Position numbers and translations under genes: made by a program. Positions 1-6,020 of a stretch of 6,020 nt of DNA are shown piece by piece (the first letter of the stretch is position 1; the number at the start of each line of letters is the position of its first letter). The DNA comes from Actinomycetales bacterium (lineage in GTDB: Bacteria; Actinomycetota; Actinomycetes; Mycobacteriales; Mycobacteriaceae), in the NCBI GenBank assembly GCA_012838715.1, contig DUOR01000096.1, forward strand, positions 1-6,020. Direction: 5' to 3'. The notes beneath the pieces are model-generated. The model saw only the letters and a list, made by a program, of their open reading frames with translations. It made no database searches and was not told the origin of the DNA.

Positions 1-23
1 GCTGCGGTTGAGGTGCTTGCCCG

Positions 24-755
24 CTACGCGACGGCGGTTTCGCTCGCGCCGTACTCTGCGTGCCCGGAAGCGACGGACCAGTACGCTTCCTCGAGGTTCG
101 CGTGACCGTTGAGCAGCTCCTGCTTGTTCCACTCCCCGATGAGGCGGCCCTTGCCGATGATCACCAACCTGTCGGCCGTCACCTCCATCTCGGACAGCAG
201 GTGCGACGACACCAGCACCGAGCGTCCTTCTTCGGCGAATCGGCGGATCATGGTGCGAATCCATCGGATGCCATCGGGGTCGAGTCCGTTGACGGGTTCG
301 TCGAGGACGAGATGGCTGGGGTCACCGAGCATTGCGGTCGCCAGGCCGAGTCGTTGTTTCATGCCCAGCGAGAAGCCGCCGATTCGTTTGGCGGCGACCG
401 TTTCGAGGCCAACGAGCGCCAGGCATTCGTCGGCACGTGCGGCGTCGATGGCCGCGGATCGTGCCACGGACCGGAGGTGCGTGCGAGCGGTGAGCTTGGG
501 ATTCATCCAGCCGGCGTCGAGCATGGCGCCGACGACTCGGGCCGGTGCACGGTAGCCGGACAGCGGGCGGCCATCGATGAGGGCTTCGCCGTGGTCGATG
601 CGGTCGAGGCCGAGCATGCAGCGCATTGTGGTCGATTTTCCGGAGCCGTTGGGGCCGAGGAACCCGGTGATTGCACCGTCGGGGACGGTGAACGTGAGGT
701 CTTCGACGACGCGGTTCCGGCCGTAGGACTTGGTGAGCTGGTTGATTTCGAACAT
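24..755 (-). CDS. ABC transporter ATP-binding protein, DrrA/BcrA-type exporter family
   Basis: This is the cytoplasmic ATPase of a predicted two-part ABC exporter, of the class that handles drugs, antibiotics or peptides; the substrate cannot be read from the sequence. Counting from the ATG at 755 (243 residues), Walker A GPNGSGKST is at 34-42, the signature FSLGMKQR at 128-135, Walker B HLVLDEP at 148-154, the D-loop GLD at 157-159 and the switch His at 185. The Q-loop glutamine is replaced by Asp80 (GAMLDA), which is common in the BcrA/DrrA subfamily. The C-terminus (LEEAYWSVA...) also fits that subfamily, so the protein is complete. It has no membrane segment, so a separate permease is expected; the natural place is beyond base 1 on the same strand. 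A GTG at 785 would add ten residues (RPRPGDDEV), but the ATG gives the normal family N-terminus MFEINQLTKSYG. No strong Shine-Dalgarno is visible. Family certain; substrate unknown. Confidence 0.95.
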   Translation of the reverse strand: MFEINQLTKSYGRNRVVEDLTFTVPDGAITGFLGPNGSGKSTTMRCMLGLDRIDHGEALIDGRPLSGYRAPARVVGAMLDAGWMNPKLTARTHLRSVARSAAIDAARADECLALVGLETVAAKRIGGFSLGMKQRLGLATAMLGDPSHLVLDEPVNGLDPDGIRWIRTMIRRFAEEGRSVLVSSHLLSEMEVTADRLVIIGKGRLIGEWNKQELLNGHANLEEAYWSVASGHAEYGASETAVA

Positions 756-825
756 GACTTCATCGTCGCCGGGTCGCGGGCGCACGGAATCGCCCCACGG
801 GATGGTTTCCCTGGGTCCATTTCGC

Positions 826-847
826 GTGCCGCGGTAGTACCTCGGTA
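826..847 (-). promoter_or_regulatory. Candidate operator: two adjacent 11-bp direct repeats upstream of the ABC ATPase
   Basis: On the minus strand TACCGAGGTAC (847-837) is followed immediately by TACCGCGGCAC (836-826); 9 of 11 positions agree. Each copy is itself nearly palindromic (TACC-NN-GGTA, and TACCGCGGCA with one mismatch). The pair lies 71-92 bases before the ABC start, in the gap after the HNH gene. An 11-bp period puts both copies on one face of the helix, as in many NarL/LuxR-type regulator sites, and such a regulator is encoded at 2881-3681. Binding by that regulator is inference. No convincing -10/-35 pair was recognised next to it. Confidence 0.35.
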
Positions 848-875
848 TGAGTGCCTGATCTGAACTGCGCCGGAG

Positions 876-2555
876 CTAGCCTGCGTCGGGAAGCCCGGTT
901 TCCGTTGACCCGGGTTCCCCGTGCTCGGCCCAGGGATCGTGCTTAGCCGTGCGACCACTTGTCCGTCGTCTTCCCCGGTGGTTGGTTCGTGCCGGGTATG
1001 AGTTGCGGGCATTCCGACGCACGCTTCGCCCCGGGTTCGCCCAACCCGACGGGTGTTCGTTCTCGGCCGGTTCCCGGTCCGGGTCAACGAACCGCGGCGG
1101 GGTCCACACGACCCGCGGTTCGTCGGGCCCGATGCCGGACCTCGACCACCACTTGTTGGGGTCCATCCGGTCGTCGTCGATGTTCGCGTGAGTCGTGGGA
1201 TCGACGAAGGTGAAGTTCGGCAGATCCGATTCGCCTCCGTTCGCCCAACTCTGGACATGGTGCATGTGGCACCAGGCCGCGGGCGCGGACGAGAACGGGG
1301 CGGAAGTCATCCCCTCCTCGCCGAGCAACGCGAGGTACTGATCCGTGGATCCCAGCCTCCGCGACCTGCCGAAATAGAGGGTTCTCCCCCGGAAATCGAG
1401 GACTTGCAGGAACAGGTTGCGTGCTTCGCATCTTTCGACGGCGTCCGCGACCGTCATCTGGACGTCAGTGTCCGTTGAGACGGTTCCGTTCATCGCCATC
1501 AGTTCCGCGAGCGTCGTCACCGCCACGATGGACGTGGTGCCCCGCGCAGGAGCCAAACGCTTTCTCCGGATGGGGCCCGCGGCCGTGGCGTCCCTCTCCA
1601 TCACATCGGTCCGCCACGTACTTCCGTCGGCCCCGAAATTCGGGTCGACCAACGGCACGGGGCCCACGCCCGGTCCGGTGACGCCCGTTTCCGTCGAAGC
1701 CGCGCCCGCCTCCGGGTCCACGGGTTCGGGTCCCCAACCGGCGGCGCCATTCGGGTCGGCGCCGCGACCGAAGCCGGCGGCCAGTGCCGCCTCCAATGCA
1801 TCATGAAGTCGCTGCCCTGGGCACCGGTTGTCGTTCGCGGCGTCGTCAAGCAAATCCCCCGGCTTCCCGTGATCGGCCGCGAGCCGCTTGATCAGCGCGG
1901 CGAGGTGAGGGGTCAACTGGCCGGTGAGCTTGCTCATGCCGTCGTGCCCTTGCTTGCTGACCTGCACGTACCGTGCCTGTTTCCGGTCCTCGTCGGTGTA
2001 CGGGTCATCGATGCCGAACAGGGCGCGCAACATCGAGCCAAGCTTGTCGAGGTCATCGACGCGAACCTTCTCGACGAGTTCCGCGACATGGGGATCCGCC
2101 TTCTCCGTCAGTTCCTCCTGAATCGCATTGGGCATCCCCTGGATGGCACGGTCAATCTTCTGCACCGCATCAGCGCCGATGACTCCCGCCGCGACCTTCT
2201 CCCGCACGTGCGGCATGAAATCGGGGTTCGACGTTGACGCGAGCCCCATCTCGCCCTCGTGGAGTCGCCGATATGCGGCGGCGCGGCGCCGTCCCTCGTC
2301 CCGCGAAACATGGAAATCAACGGCCAACACCCCGGCAATTCGCCGAGGCGGGACGCATGCGTCGATCATCCGCGCGTTCAAGTACGCGGCGTCGATGATG
2401 GCCATCTTCTTGCGGGCTCGCTCCAGCTCGCCGTACGCCGCTTCCCGCTGCTCGCGACCGAGACGTTCCCACGCACCAAATGCCACCTCGACGGCCTTGC
2501 CGATGGTGGCGACGGCGGTGAGGAGGTCGGTGGCGCAACCTGCTGCTGTGGTCAT
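876..2555 (-). CDS. DUF222 / 13E12-repeat family HNH endonuclease-like protein
   Basis: This 559-residue protein (from the ATG at 2555) has the usual layout of the actinobacterial DUF222-HNH family: a helical N-terminal domain rich in charged and Ala residues (about 15-260), a Gly/Pro/Thr-rich linker (about 262-345), and an HNH-like module (about 375-470). The lead-in [16 protein letters not shown] (396-411) and the core [15 protein letters not shown] (427-441) are family hallmarks. His432-His433, Asn447 and His456 occupy the H-N-H positions. The Cys pair normally found before the core is replaced by Met416 and Phe421, and the Cys normally five residues after the Asn is Asp452, so the structural zinc site appears lost. 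The tail (about 505-540) is rich in Arg. Family members occur in many copies per genome, as in mycobacterial REP13E12 elements; their biological role is unclear, and nuclease activity here is unproven. A GTG at 2591 would add 12 residues ([12 protein letters not shown]) unlike the family, so the ATG is preferred; no clear ribosome site supports either. Confidence 0.9.
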   Translation of the reverse strand: MTTAAGCATDLLTAVATIGKAVEVAFGAWERLGREQREAAYGELERARKKMAIIDAAYLNARMIDACVPPRRIAGVLAVDFHVSRDEGRRRAAAYRRLHEGEMGLASTSNPDFMPHVREKVAAGVIGADAVQKIDRAIQGMPNAIQEELTEKADPHVAELVEKVRVDDLDKLGSMLRALFGIDDPYTDEDRKQARYVQVSKQGHDGMSKLTGQLTPHLAALIKRLAADHGKPGDLLDDAANDNRCPGQRLHDALEAALAAGFGRGADPNGAAGWGPEPVDPEAGAASTETGVTGPGVGPVPLVDPNFGADGSTWRTDVMERDATAAGPIRRKRLAPARGTTSIVAVTTLAELMAMNGTVSTDTDVQMTVADAVERCEARNLFLQVLDFRGRTLYFGRSRRLGSTDQYLALLGEEGMTSAPFSSAPAAWCHMHHVQSWANGGESDLPNFTFVDPTTHANIDDDRMDPNKWWSRSGIGPDEPRVVWTPPRFVDPDREPAENEHPSGWANPGRSVRRNARNSYPARTNHRGRRRTSGRTAKHDPWAEHGEPGSTETGLPDAG

Positions 2556-2596
2556 GGCCTCAGGGTATCGGCACCACACCATCCGCACCACTCACA

Positions 2597-2614
2597 TTCG
2601 ATACTTTTTTCGAA
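2597..2614. promoter_or_regulatory. SOS (LexA) box-like palindrome upstream of the HNH gene
   Basis: The plus strand reads TTCGATACTTTTTTCGAA: perfect five-base arms TTCGA/TCGAA separated by eight bases. On the minus strand the 16-mer TCGAAAAAAGTATCGA matches the corynebacterial LexA pattern TCGAAMANNTGTTYGA at 11 of 14 defined positions; the three misses are in the central TGT. It ends 41 bases before the HNH ATG, where a repressor could cover the promoter. Mycobacterial 13E12-family genes are known members of the LexA regulon, which supports the reading, but the imperfect centre leaves it uncertain. Confidence 0.4.
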
Positions 2615-2640
2615 CGCTACTACACGAAACCCGGAATCGA

Positions 2641-2667
2641 TTGCCACCACCTGAAAGTGGGCGGCAA
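2641..2667. other. Imperfect hairpin, possible RNA structure
   Basis: TTGCC (2641-2645) can pair with GGCAA (2663-2667), and CCAC (2647-2650) with GTGG (2657-2660). This gives a nine-base-pair stem with a small internal bulge and the six-base loop CTGAAA. On the minus strand it lies downstream of the response regulator and upstream of the HNH gene. No T-run follows it on that strand (next bases TCGATTCCGG), so it is not a standard intrinsic terminator. It could be a weak terminator, part of the HNH leader, or chance. Confidence 0.3.
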
Positions 2668-2689
2668 ACTTCTTTACCTGGCGTAACCC

Positions 2690-2750
2690 CGAACAATTCC
2701 CCCGTCGTTGAACGCCTATTGCAACCCCTAGCGCATCGCCCTATTGTTCG
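2690..2750. repeat. Inverted repeat CGAACAAT ... ATTGTTCG
   Basis: Perfect eight-base arms at 2690-2697 and 2743-2750 are separated by 45 bases. Both resemble the CGAACA half of an actinobacterial LexA site. The right arm extends on the minus strand into TCGAACAATAGGGCGA (2751-2736), which matches the LexA pattern at 11 of 14 positions, with one half perfect and the other half degenerate. The arms could be half-sites for one regulator, or relics; no function is shown by the sequence alone. Confidence 0.35.
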
Positions 2751-2820
2751 AATTATGACGACGGCAAGCAGTGCTCCATGCACGGTACGGCCAAGGTCCG
2801 ATCGCCGTGATGCCCTTCTC

Positions 2821-2892
2821 GCGCGCGCCCATTCACCCCTCTCCGCGCGCGCCCATTCACCCCACTCCGAGCGTGCCCATTCACCCCAGTTC
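2821..2892 (-). repeat. 24-bp tandem repeat, three copies plus degenerate ends
   Basis: On the plus strand the units run 2821-2844, 2845-2868 and 2869-2892, sharing the core GCCCATTCACCCC. The first two differ at one base; the third is more diverged. On the minus strand each unit contains GGGGTGAATGGG. A partial copy extends to about 2813, and a diverged copy continues into the regulator's codons for GVRELG before the stop at 2881. Because 24 is a multiple of three, every unit repeats an in-frame TGA-ATG and would encode short peptides such as MGTLGVG. The unit most likely arose by duplication of the regulator's 3' end; changes in copy number beyond the stop would not alter that protein. Confidence 0.85.
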
Positions 2893-3681
2893 GCGTACCC
2901 CGACGCGCCCCGTGCTCAACGCGAAAATGACGGCGTGAACCCGGTCGCGGGCACCCGTTTTCATGAGGATGCGGCCCACGTGCGTCTTCACCGTCGGCAT
3001 CGCGATGAACAGTTCCTCCGCAATCTCCGCGTTAGTCCGCCCGAGCGCGATGAGCCGCAGAATCTCCTCCTCACGGTGCGTCAACGGATCGGGAAGGTCG
3101 TCACGCGTCTGCGCCGCGCCGGTGGGAGCTTCAGGCGCGCCGTCATGCGATGCAAGCATCGGCCGCACCTGCGCGATGAGCCTCGCCGCGGACCGCGCCG
3201 ACAAAGCGGAGTCGCCCGCCGCGACATCGCGGATGGCGGCGAGCAGTTCCTCGGGCGCCGCGTCCTTGAGCAGGAATCCGGACGCCCCGGCGGCAATGGC
3301 GTCGGTGACGTAGTCGTCGACGTCAAAGGTGGTCAGGACCAGGATCCGGGGCGCGCTGCCGTCACTTTGCGTGGATCCGTTCCCTCGTTCCGCCAGGCTC
3401 CCGAGAATTCGCCTCGTCGCCTCGATTCCGTCCACACCGGGCATGCGGATGTCCATGAGGATCACATCCGGCGCATCCGCCGCGCTCATCTCGATTGCCG
3501 CGAGCCCGTCGTCGGCCTGCCAGGTGACCTCCATGTCTTCCTGGGAGTCGACCACCATCGCGAAGCCGGCGCGCACGAGCATCTGGTCGTCGGCAAGCGC
3601 GACCCGAATCACGCCGTCGCCGTTGGCGTCGTCGGCGATTCCGCGCGCTTCATGAGCTGCACGGTTCTGCGGTTCCCTCAT
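2881..3681 (-). CDS. Two-component response regulator, NarL/FixJ (LuxR) family
   Basis: This cytoplasmic DNA-binding regulator is the predicted phosphoryl acceptor of the kinase encoded just upstream. The receiver domain (about 24-145) shows the acidic pair Asp31-Asp32, phospho-acceptor Asp77 in ILMDIRMPG, Thr117 in LVLTTFD and Lys139 in FLLKDA. The LuxR-type helix-turn-helix spans about 200-257 ([20 protein letters not shown] onward, with [13 protein letters not shown]). At 266 residues it is longer than the usual 210-220. The excess is a 23-residue N-terminal extension, a Gly/Ser-rich insert (about 97-111, [15 protein letters not shown]) before the fourth receiver strand, and an Ala/Pro-rich inter-domain linker (about 178-198). 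The ATG at 3681 is chosen because AAGGAA lies nine bases upstream; a GTG at residue 24 would give a family-like N-terminus but has no visible ribosome site. The gene follows the kinase by six bases, so co-translation is likely. Targets are unknown; the ABC gene at 24-755 is a candidate. Confidence 0.96.
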   Translation of the reverse strand: MREPQNRAAHEARGIADDANGDGVIRVALADDQMLVRAGFAMVVDSQEDMEVTWQADDGLAAIEMSAADAPDVILMDIRMPGVDGIEATRRILGSLAERGNGSTQSDGSAPRILVLTTFDVDDYVTDAIAAGASGFLLKDAAPEELLAAIRDVAAGDSALSARSAARLIAQVRPMLASHDGAPEAPTGAAQTRDDLPDPLTHREEEILRLIALGRTNAEIAEELFIAMPTVKTHVGRILMKTGARDRVHAVIFALSTGRVGVRELG

Positions 3682-3687
3682 GTTTCG

Positions 3688-5124
3688 TCATTCCTTCGGC
3701 AGGCGGGCCGTGACGGTGAAACCGTCCGGCGCGTCGTCGATGTCGAGCGTGCCGCCATGCAGCGCAACCCGTTCCCGCATGCCCGTGATGCCCCGGCCGA
3801 TCCGCTCCCCGCCTTCGCTTTCCGACGGCGGCTCAATCGGCTTTCCGCCGCCCGCATCGTTCCGGACCGTGACGGTGCCACCGCGTTTGCCCCAGTCAAG
3901 GCGCACATCCGCGGCGACCGGCCCGGCGTGCTTGAGTGCGTTGGTGAGGGATTCCTGGATGATGCGGTAGATCGTCAGCTGCATGGTCGCGCCGACATCG
4001 GGACGCCGACCGTTTTCGGTGTAGGTGACGCGCAAACCGGAACGGGTGGCTTCGGCGACGAGCTGCGGCAGCGCATCGAGCCCCGGCATGGGGGCGAACT
4101 CGGCGGTGCCCGCAGCCCGGGTGGACGAGGCGTGCCCGGAAGAGGAAGCCGACGAGGAAGCGGCGTCGGCCGGGACGTGACCGGCGGCTCCCGGCACGGA
4201 GGGCGCACCCGGCGCAGATGGGGTGCCAGGCGGGGAAGGCGGAACGCCGGAAAAATCGTCGGGGTCGCGGAGCACCGACAGCAGCTGCCGCATCTGGCCG
4301 AGGGAGGAACGAGCGGTCGAGGCGATGTTCTCCAATGCTTCGACCGCCTTGTCCGGGTGCTTCGCGGCGATGTAGCGGCCGCCGTCGGCCTGCGCGATCA
4401 CCGCGGTCAGGGAATGGGCGACGATGTCGTGCATTTCGCGGGCGATGCGGGTCCGCTCGGCGATGGCCGCCAGCTCGGCACGGTCACGCAGGGCCATCAG
4501 CTCGCGGTCGCGGCGACGACCGTTGAGGCCGAGCATCCAGAAGAAGCCCAGGACCGCAAACGAAACCGGGCTGAGAAACAGGCCGATTACGGGGTCGACG
4601 ACCAGATAATCGCCCTTGAGCATCAACGCGGCCACCGTACCGGCGACAACCGCGACCCAGGCGGGGACGAACCAGCGGCGCGGCGCGTACCGCCCCAAGT
4701 GGTACATCGCGAAAGCGGTGACCACGAAAGCCGCGTATCCCGTCGGCAATACCGCCAGGTGAACAGCCAGCAAAACCGGCAAGGCAATGGTCACGGTCCG
4801 CGGCCAGATTCTCCGCACCGAAATCATTGCCCACGCGGCGACCACCCACACCGTGTGAACCACCGACATCCAATGTGGGGGCGGGACATTCCCCAGGAAC
4901 GATGGCGGCGCGTACACGTACGTGGCATCAAGTCCACGGGTAATGAACAGCAGAATTCCCGCGAGCACCGCATCGACGACAACGCCGATCCACACTCGGC
5001 CGGGCCGCGAGAAATCAAACCGGGGCAGCCGAAACGGTCGGCGGCCCGGCCGATGCGACGCCGCACGGGACGACCGCTGGGGCACGCGGCCGGACGTGCT
5101 CGGGGCTGGCGGGGTTTCGGGCAT
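3688..5124 (-). CDS. Membrane sensor histidine kinase, DesK/NarX-like (HisKA_3)
   Basis: This sensor kinase phosphorylates itself on His and passes the phosphate to the regulator encoded next door. From the ATG at 5124 (478 residues) it has a basic, Pro-rich N-terminal tail (1-43), about six hydrophobic membrane segments (roughly 45-62, 88-102, 110-127, 131-141, 153-169, 179-199), and a HisKA_3 dimerisation domain with phospho-acceptor His232 in [12 protein letters not shown]. The HATPase domain (about 350-476) has the N-box [12 protein letters not shown] (390-401), VRNDAGGG (420-427) and [10 protein letters not shown] (443-452). Little sequence lies outside the membrane, so it may sense the membrane or a partner protein; the signal is unknown. 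An unusual Pro/Gly/Ala/Ser-rich stretch (about 289-345) separates the two catalytic domains. A TTG at 5130 would add two residues; the ATG is preferred because it follows a TAGCCT box by six bases. It probably forms an operon with the regulator. Confidence 0.96.
   Translation of the reverse strand: MPETPPAPSTSGRVPQRSSRAASHRPGRRPFRLPRFDFSRPGRVWIGVVVDAVLAGILLFITRGLDATYVYAPPSFLGNVPPPHWMSVVHTVWVVAAWAMISVRRIWPRTVTIALPVLLAVHLAVLPTGYAAFVVTAFAMYHLGRYAPRRWFVPAWVAVVAGTVAALMLKGDYLVVDPVIGLFLSPVSFAVLGFFWMLGLNGRRRDRELMALRDRAELAAIAERTRIAREMHDIVAHSLTAVIAQADGGRYIAAKHPDKAVEALENIASTARSSLGQMRQLLSVLRDPDDFSGVPPSPPGTPSAPGAPSVPGAAGHVPADAASSSASSSGHASSTRAAGTAEFAPMPGLDALPQLVAEATRSGLRVTYTENGRRPDVGATMQLTIYRIIQESLTNALKHAGPVAADVRLDWGKRGGTVTVRNDAGGGKPIEPPSESEGGERIGRGITGMRERVALHGGTLDIDDAPDGFTVTARLPKE
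3691..3696 (-). promoter_or_regulatory. Ribosome binding site for the response regulator
   Basis: The minus strand reads AAGGAA nine bases before the ATG at 3681. It lies in the last two sense codons of the kinase gene (Lys-Glu). It is the clearest Shine-Dalgarno in the window, decides the regulator start, and suggests translational coupling with the kinase. Confidence 0.7.
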
Positions 5125-5130
5125 GCACAA

Positions 5131-5136
5131 AGGCTA
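5131..5136 (-). promoter_or_regulatory. Putative -10 box of the kinase-regulator operon
   Basis: The minus strand has TAGCCT, a TANNNT box, six bases before the ATG at 5124. Transcription starting at about that A would give a leaderless mRNA, common in actinobacteria, and would explain the lack of a Shine-Dalgarno. No -35 hexamer was recognised. About 35 bases further upstream lies CTCATACC (5175-5168, minus), also found before the ABC ATPase gene. Confidence 0.45.
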
Positions 5137-5237
5137 ACGCGGCGGGGGCGCGGCGCCATCGTCCCCGGGTATGAGCTCGGGCGGGATCCCCGGGCCGTGC
5201 GTCGAGCACTTCGACCCGGCCAATCCGGGCCCTCTGC

Positions 5238-5243
5238 TAGCTT
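5238..5243 (+). promoter_or_regulatory. Putative -10 box of the sugar-importer ATPase gene
   Basis: TAGCTT lies seven bases before the ATG at 5251, the spacing expected if transcription starts at that A and the message is leaderless. The bases just before the ATG (GAATCCC) contain no Shine-Dalgarno. No -35 was found at 16-19 bases. The rest of the divergent gap with the kinase (about 5137-5237) is GC-rich, contains two CCCCGGG blocks (5163-5169 and 5188-5194), and shows no further clear signal. Confidence 0.45.
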
Positions 5244-5250
5244 GAATCCC

Positions 5251-6020
<770 letters not shown>

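Larger units (their letters stand above)
2556..2880. other. Intergenic region between response regulator and HNH gene
   Basis: About 325 bases separate the regulator stop from the HNH ATG. The part from about 2592 to 2760 is visibly more AT-rich than the flanking genes. It contains, from the HNH side, an SOS-box-like palindrome (2597-2614), a hairpin (2641-2667), an inverted repeat CGAACAAT/ATTGTTCG (2690-2750) and the end of a 24-bp tandem repeat (from 2821). A minus-strand CATAAT at about 2752-2757 matches the -10 consensus at five of six positions, but no -35 was found at the right distance. A 63-codon open frame (2783-2592, minus) shows no known motif and is not called. The region probably holds the HNH promoter; no clear rho-independent terminator for the regulator was found. 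Confidence 0.6.

Noticed and set aside
60..863. Long plus-strand open frame opposite the ABC ATPase
   Set aside because: It is antisense to a gene with complete ABC motifs and shows no recognisable domain; such frames are common in GC-rich DNA.
503..1258. Minus-strand open frame spanning the HNH-ABC gap
   Set aside because: It overlaps the ABC N-terminus and HNH C-terminus in another frame, and the Arg/Pro/Thr-rich translation is typical of a frame shadow.
1803..2237. Plus-strand open frame of 144 codons inside the HNH gene
   Set aside because: It is antisense to the DUF222 domain with no motif or ribosome site.
2592..2783. Small 63-codon minus-strand frame in the regulator-HNH gap
   Set aside because: No ribosome site, no motif, and it runs through the hairpin and the SOS-like palindrome; more likely promoter and leader DNA.
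2821..2892. CRISPR-like array
   Set aside because: The 24-bp units abut directly with no unique spacers, so this is a simple tandem repeat.
3681..3693. ATGA overlap start for the regulator (ATG at the kinase stop)
   Set aside because: That ATG is in a different frame from the receiver domain; the regulator frame starts at the ATG at 3681.
5161..5196. Two CCCCGGG blocks as an operator in the divergent gap
   Set aside because: Short GC-only blocks are expected by chance at this base composition and no larger symmetry surrounds them.

Overview
The window is GC-rich actinobacterial DNA, most likely from a Corynebacterium-like member of the Mycobacteriales. This rests on the high-GC codon usage, a DUF222/13E12-type HNH protein, a DesK/NarL-type two-component pair, an MsiK/MusK-type sugar-importer ATPase, and two starts with a TANNNT box 6-7 bases before the ATG, as in leaderless actinobacterial transcripts. 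The genus is an inference from family resemblance. No rRNA, tRNA, CRISPR array, insertion sequence or phage gene was found.

Layout: four genes lie on the minus strand and one on the plus strand. Read in the minus direction from about 5.1 kb, a membrane histidine kinase (5124-3688) is followed 6 bases later by its NarL-family response regulator (3681-2881). A roughly 325-base, AT-richer gap follows. It holds a 24-bp tandem repeat that begins in the regulator's last codons, a hairpin, an inverted repeat and an SOS-box-like palindrome. Next come a DUF222/HNH protein (2555-876), a 120-base gap with an 11-bp direct repeat, and a DrrA/BcrA-type ABC ATPase (755-24), whose permease is presumably beyond base 1. 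On the plus strand a sugar-importer ATPase starts at 5251, diverges from the kinase across about 126 bases, and runs off the end.

How the genes may work together: kinase plus regulator form a phosphorelay. In actinobacteria such DesK/NarL pairs often sit next to, and control, a DrrA-type exporter. Here the exporter ATPase lies downstream on the same strand, but the HNH gene sits between them. One reading is that the HNH gene entered an older kinase-regulator-exporter locus; the 11-bp direct repeat before the exporter ATPase would suit a NarL-type regulator. The divergent sugar ATPase looks like an independent unit.

None of this is clearly a new biological system. The items most worth a second look are the HNH domain that keeps its H-N-H residues but lacks the family's usual zinc cysteines, the 24-bp repeat carrying an in-frame stop/start in every unit, and the candidate operators before the HNH and ABC genes.
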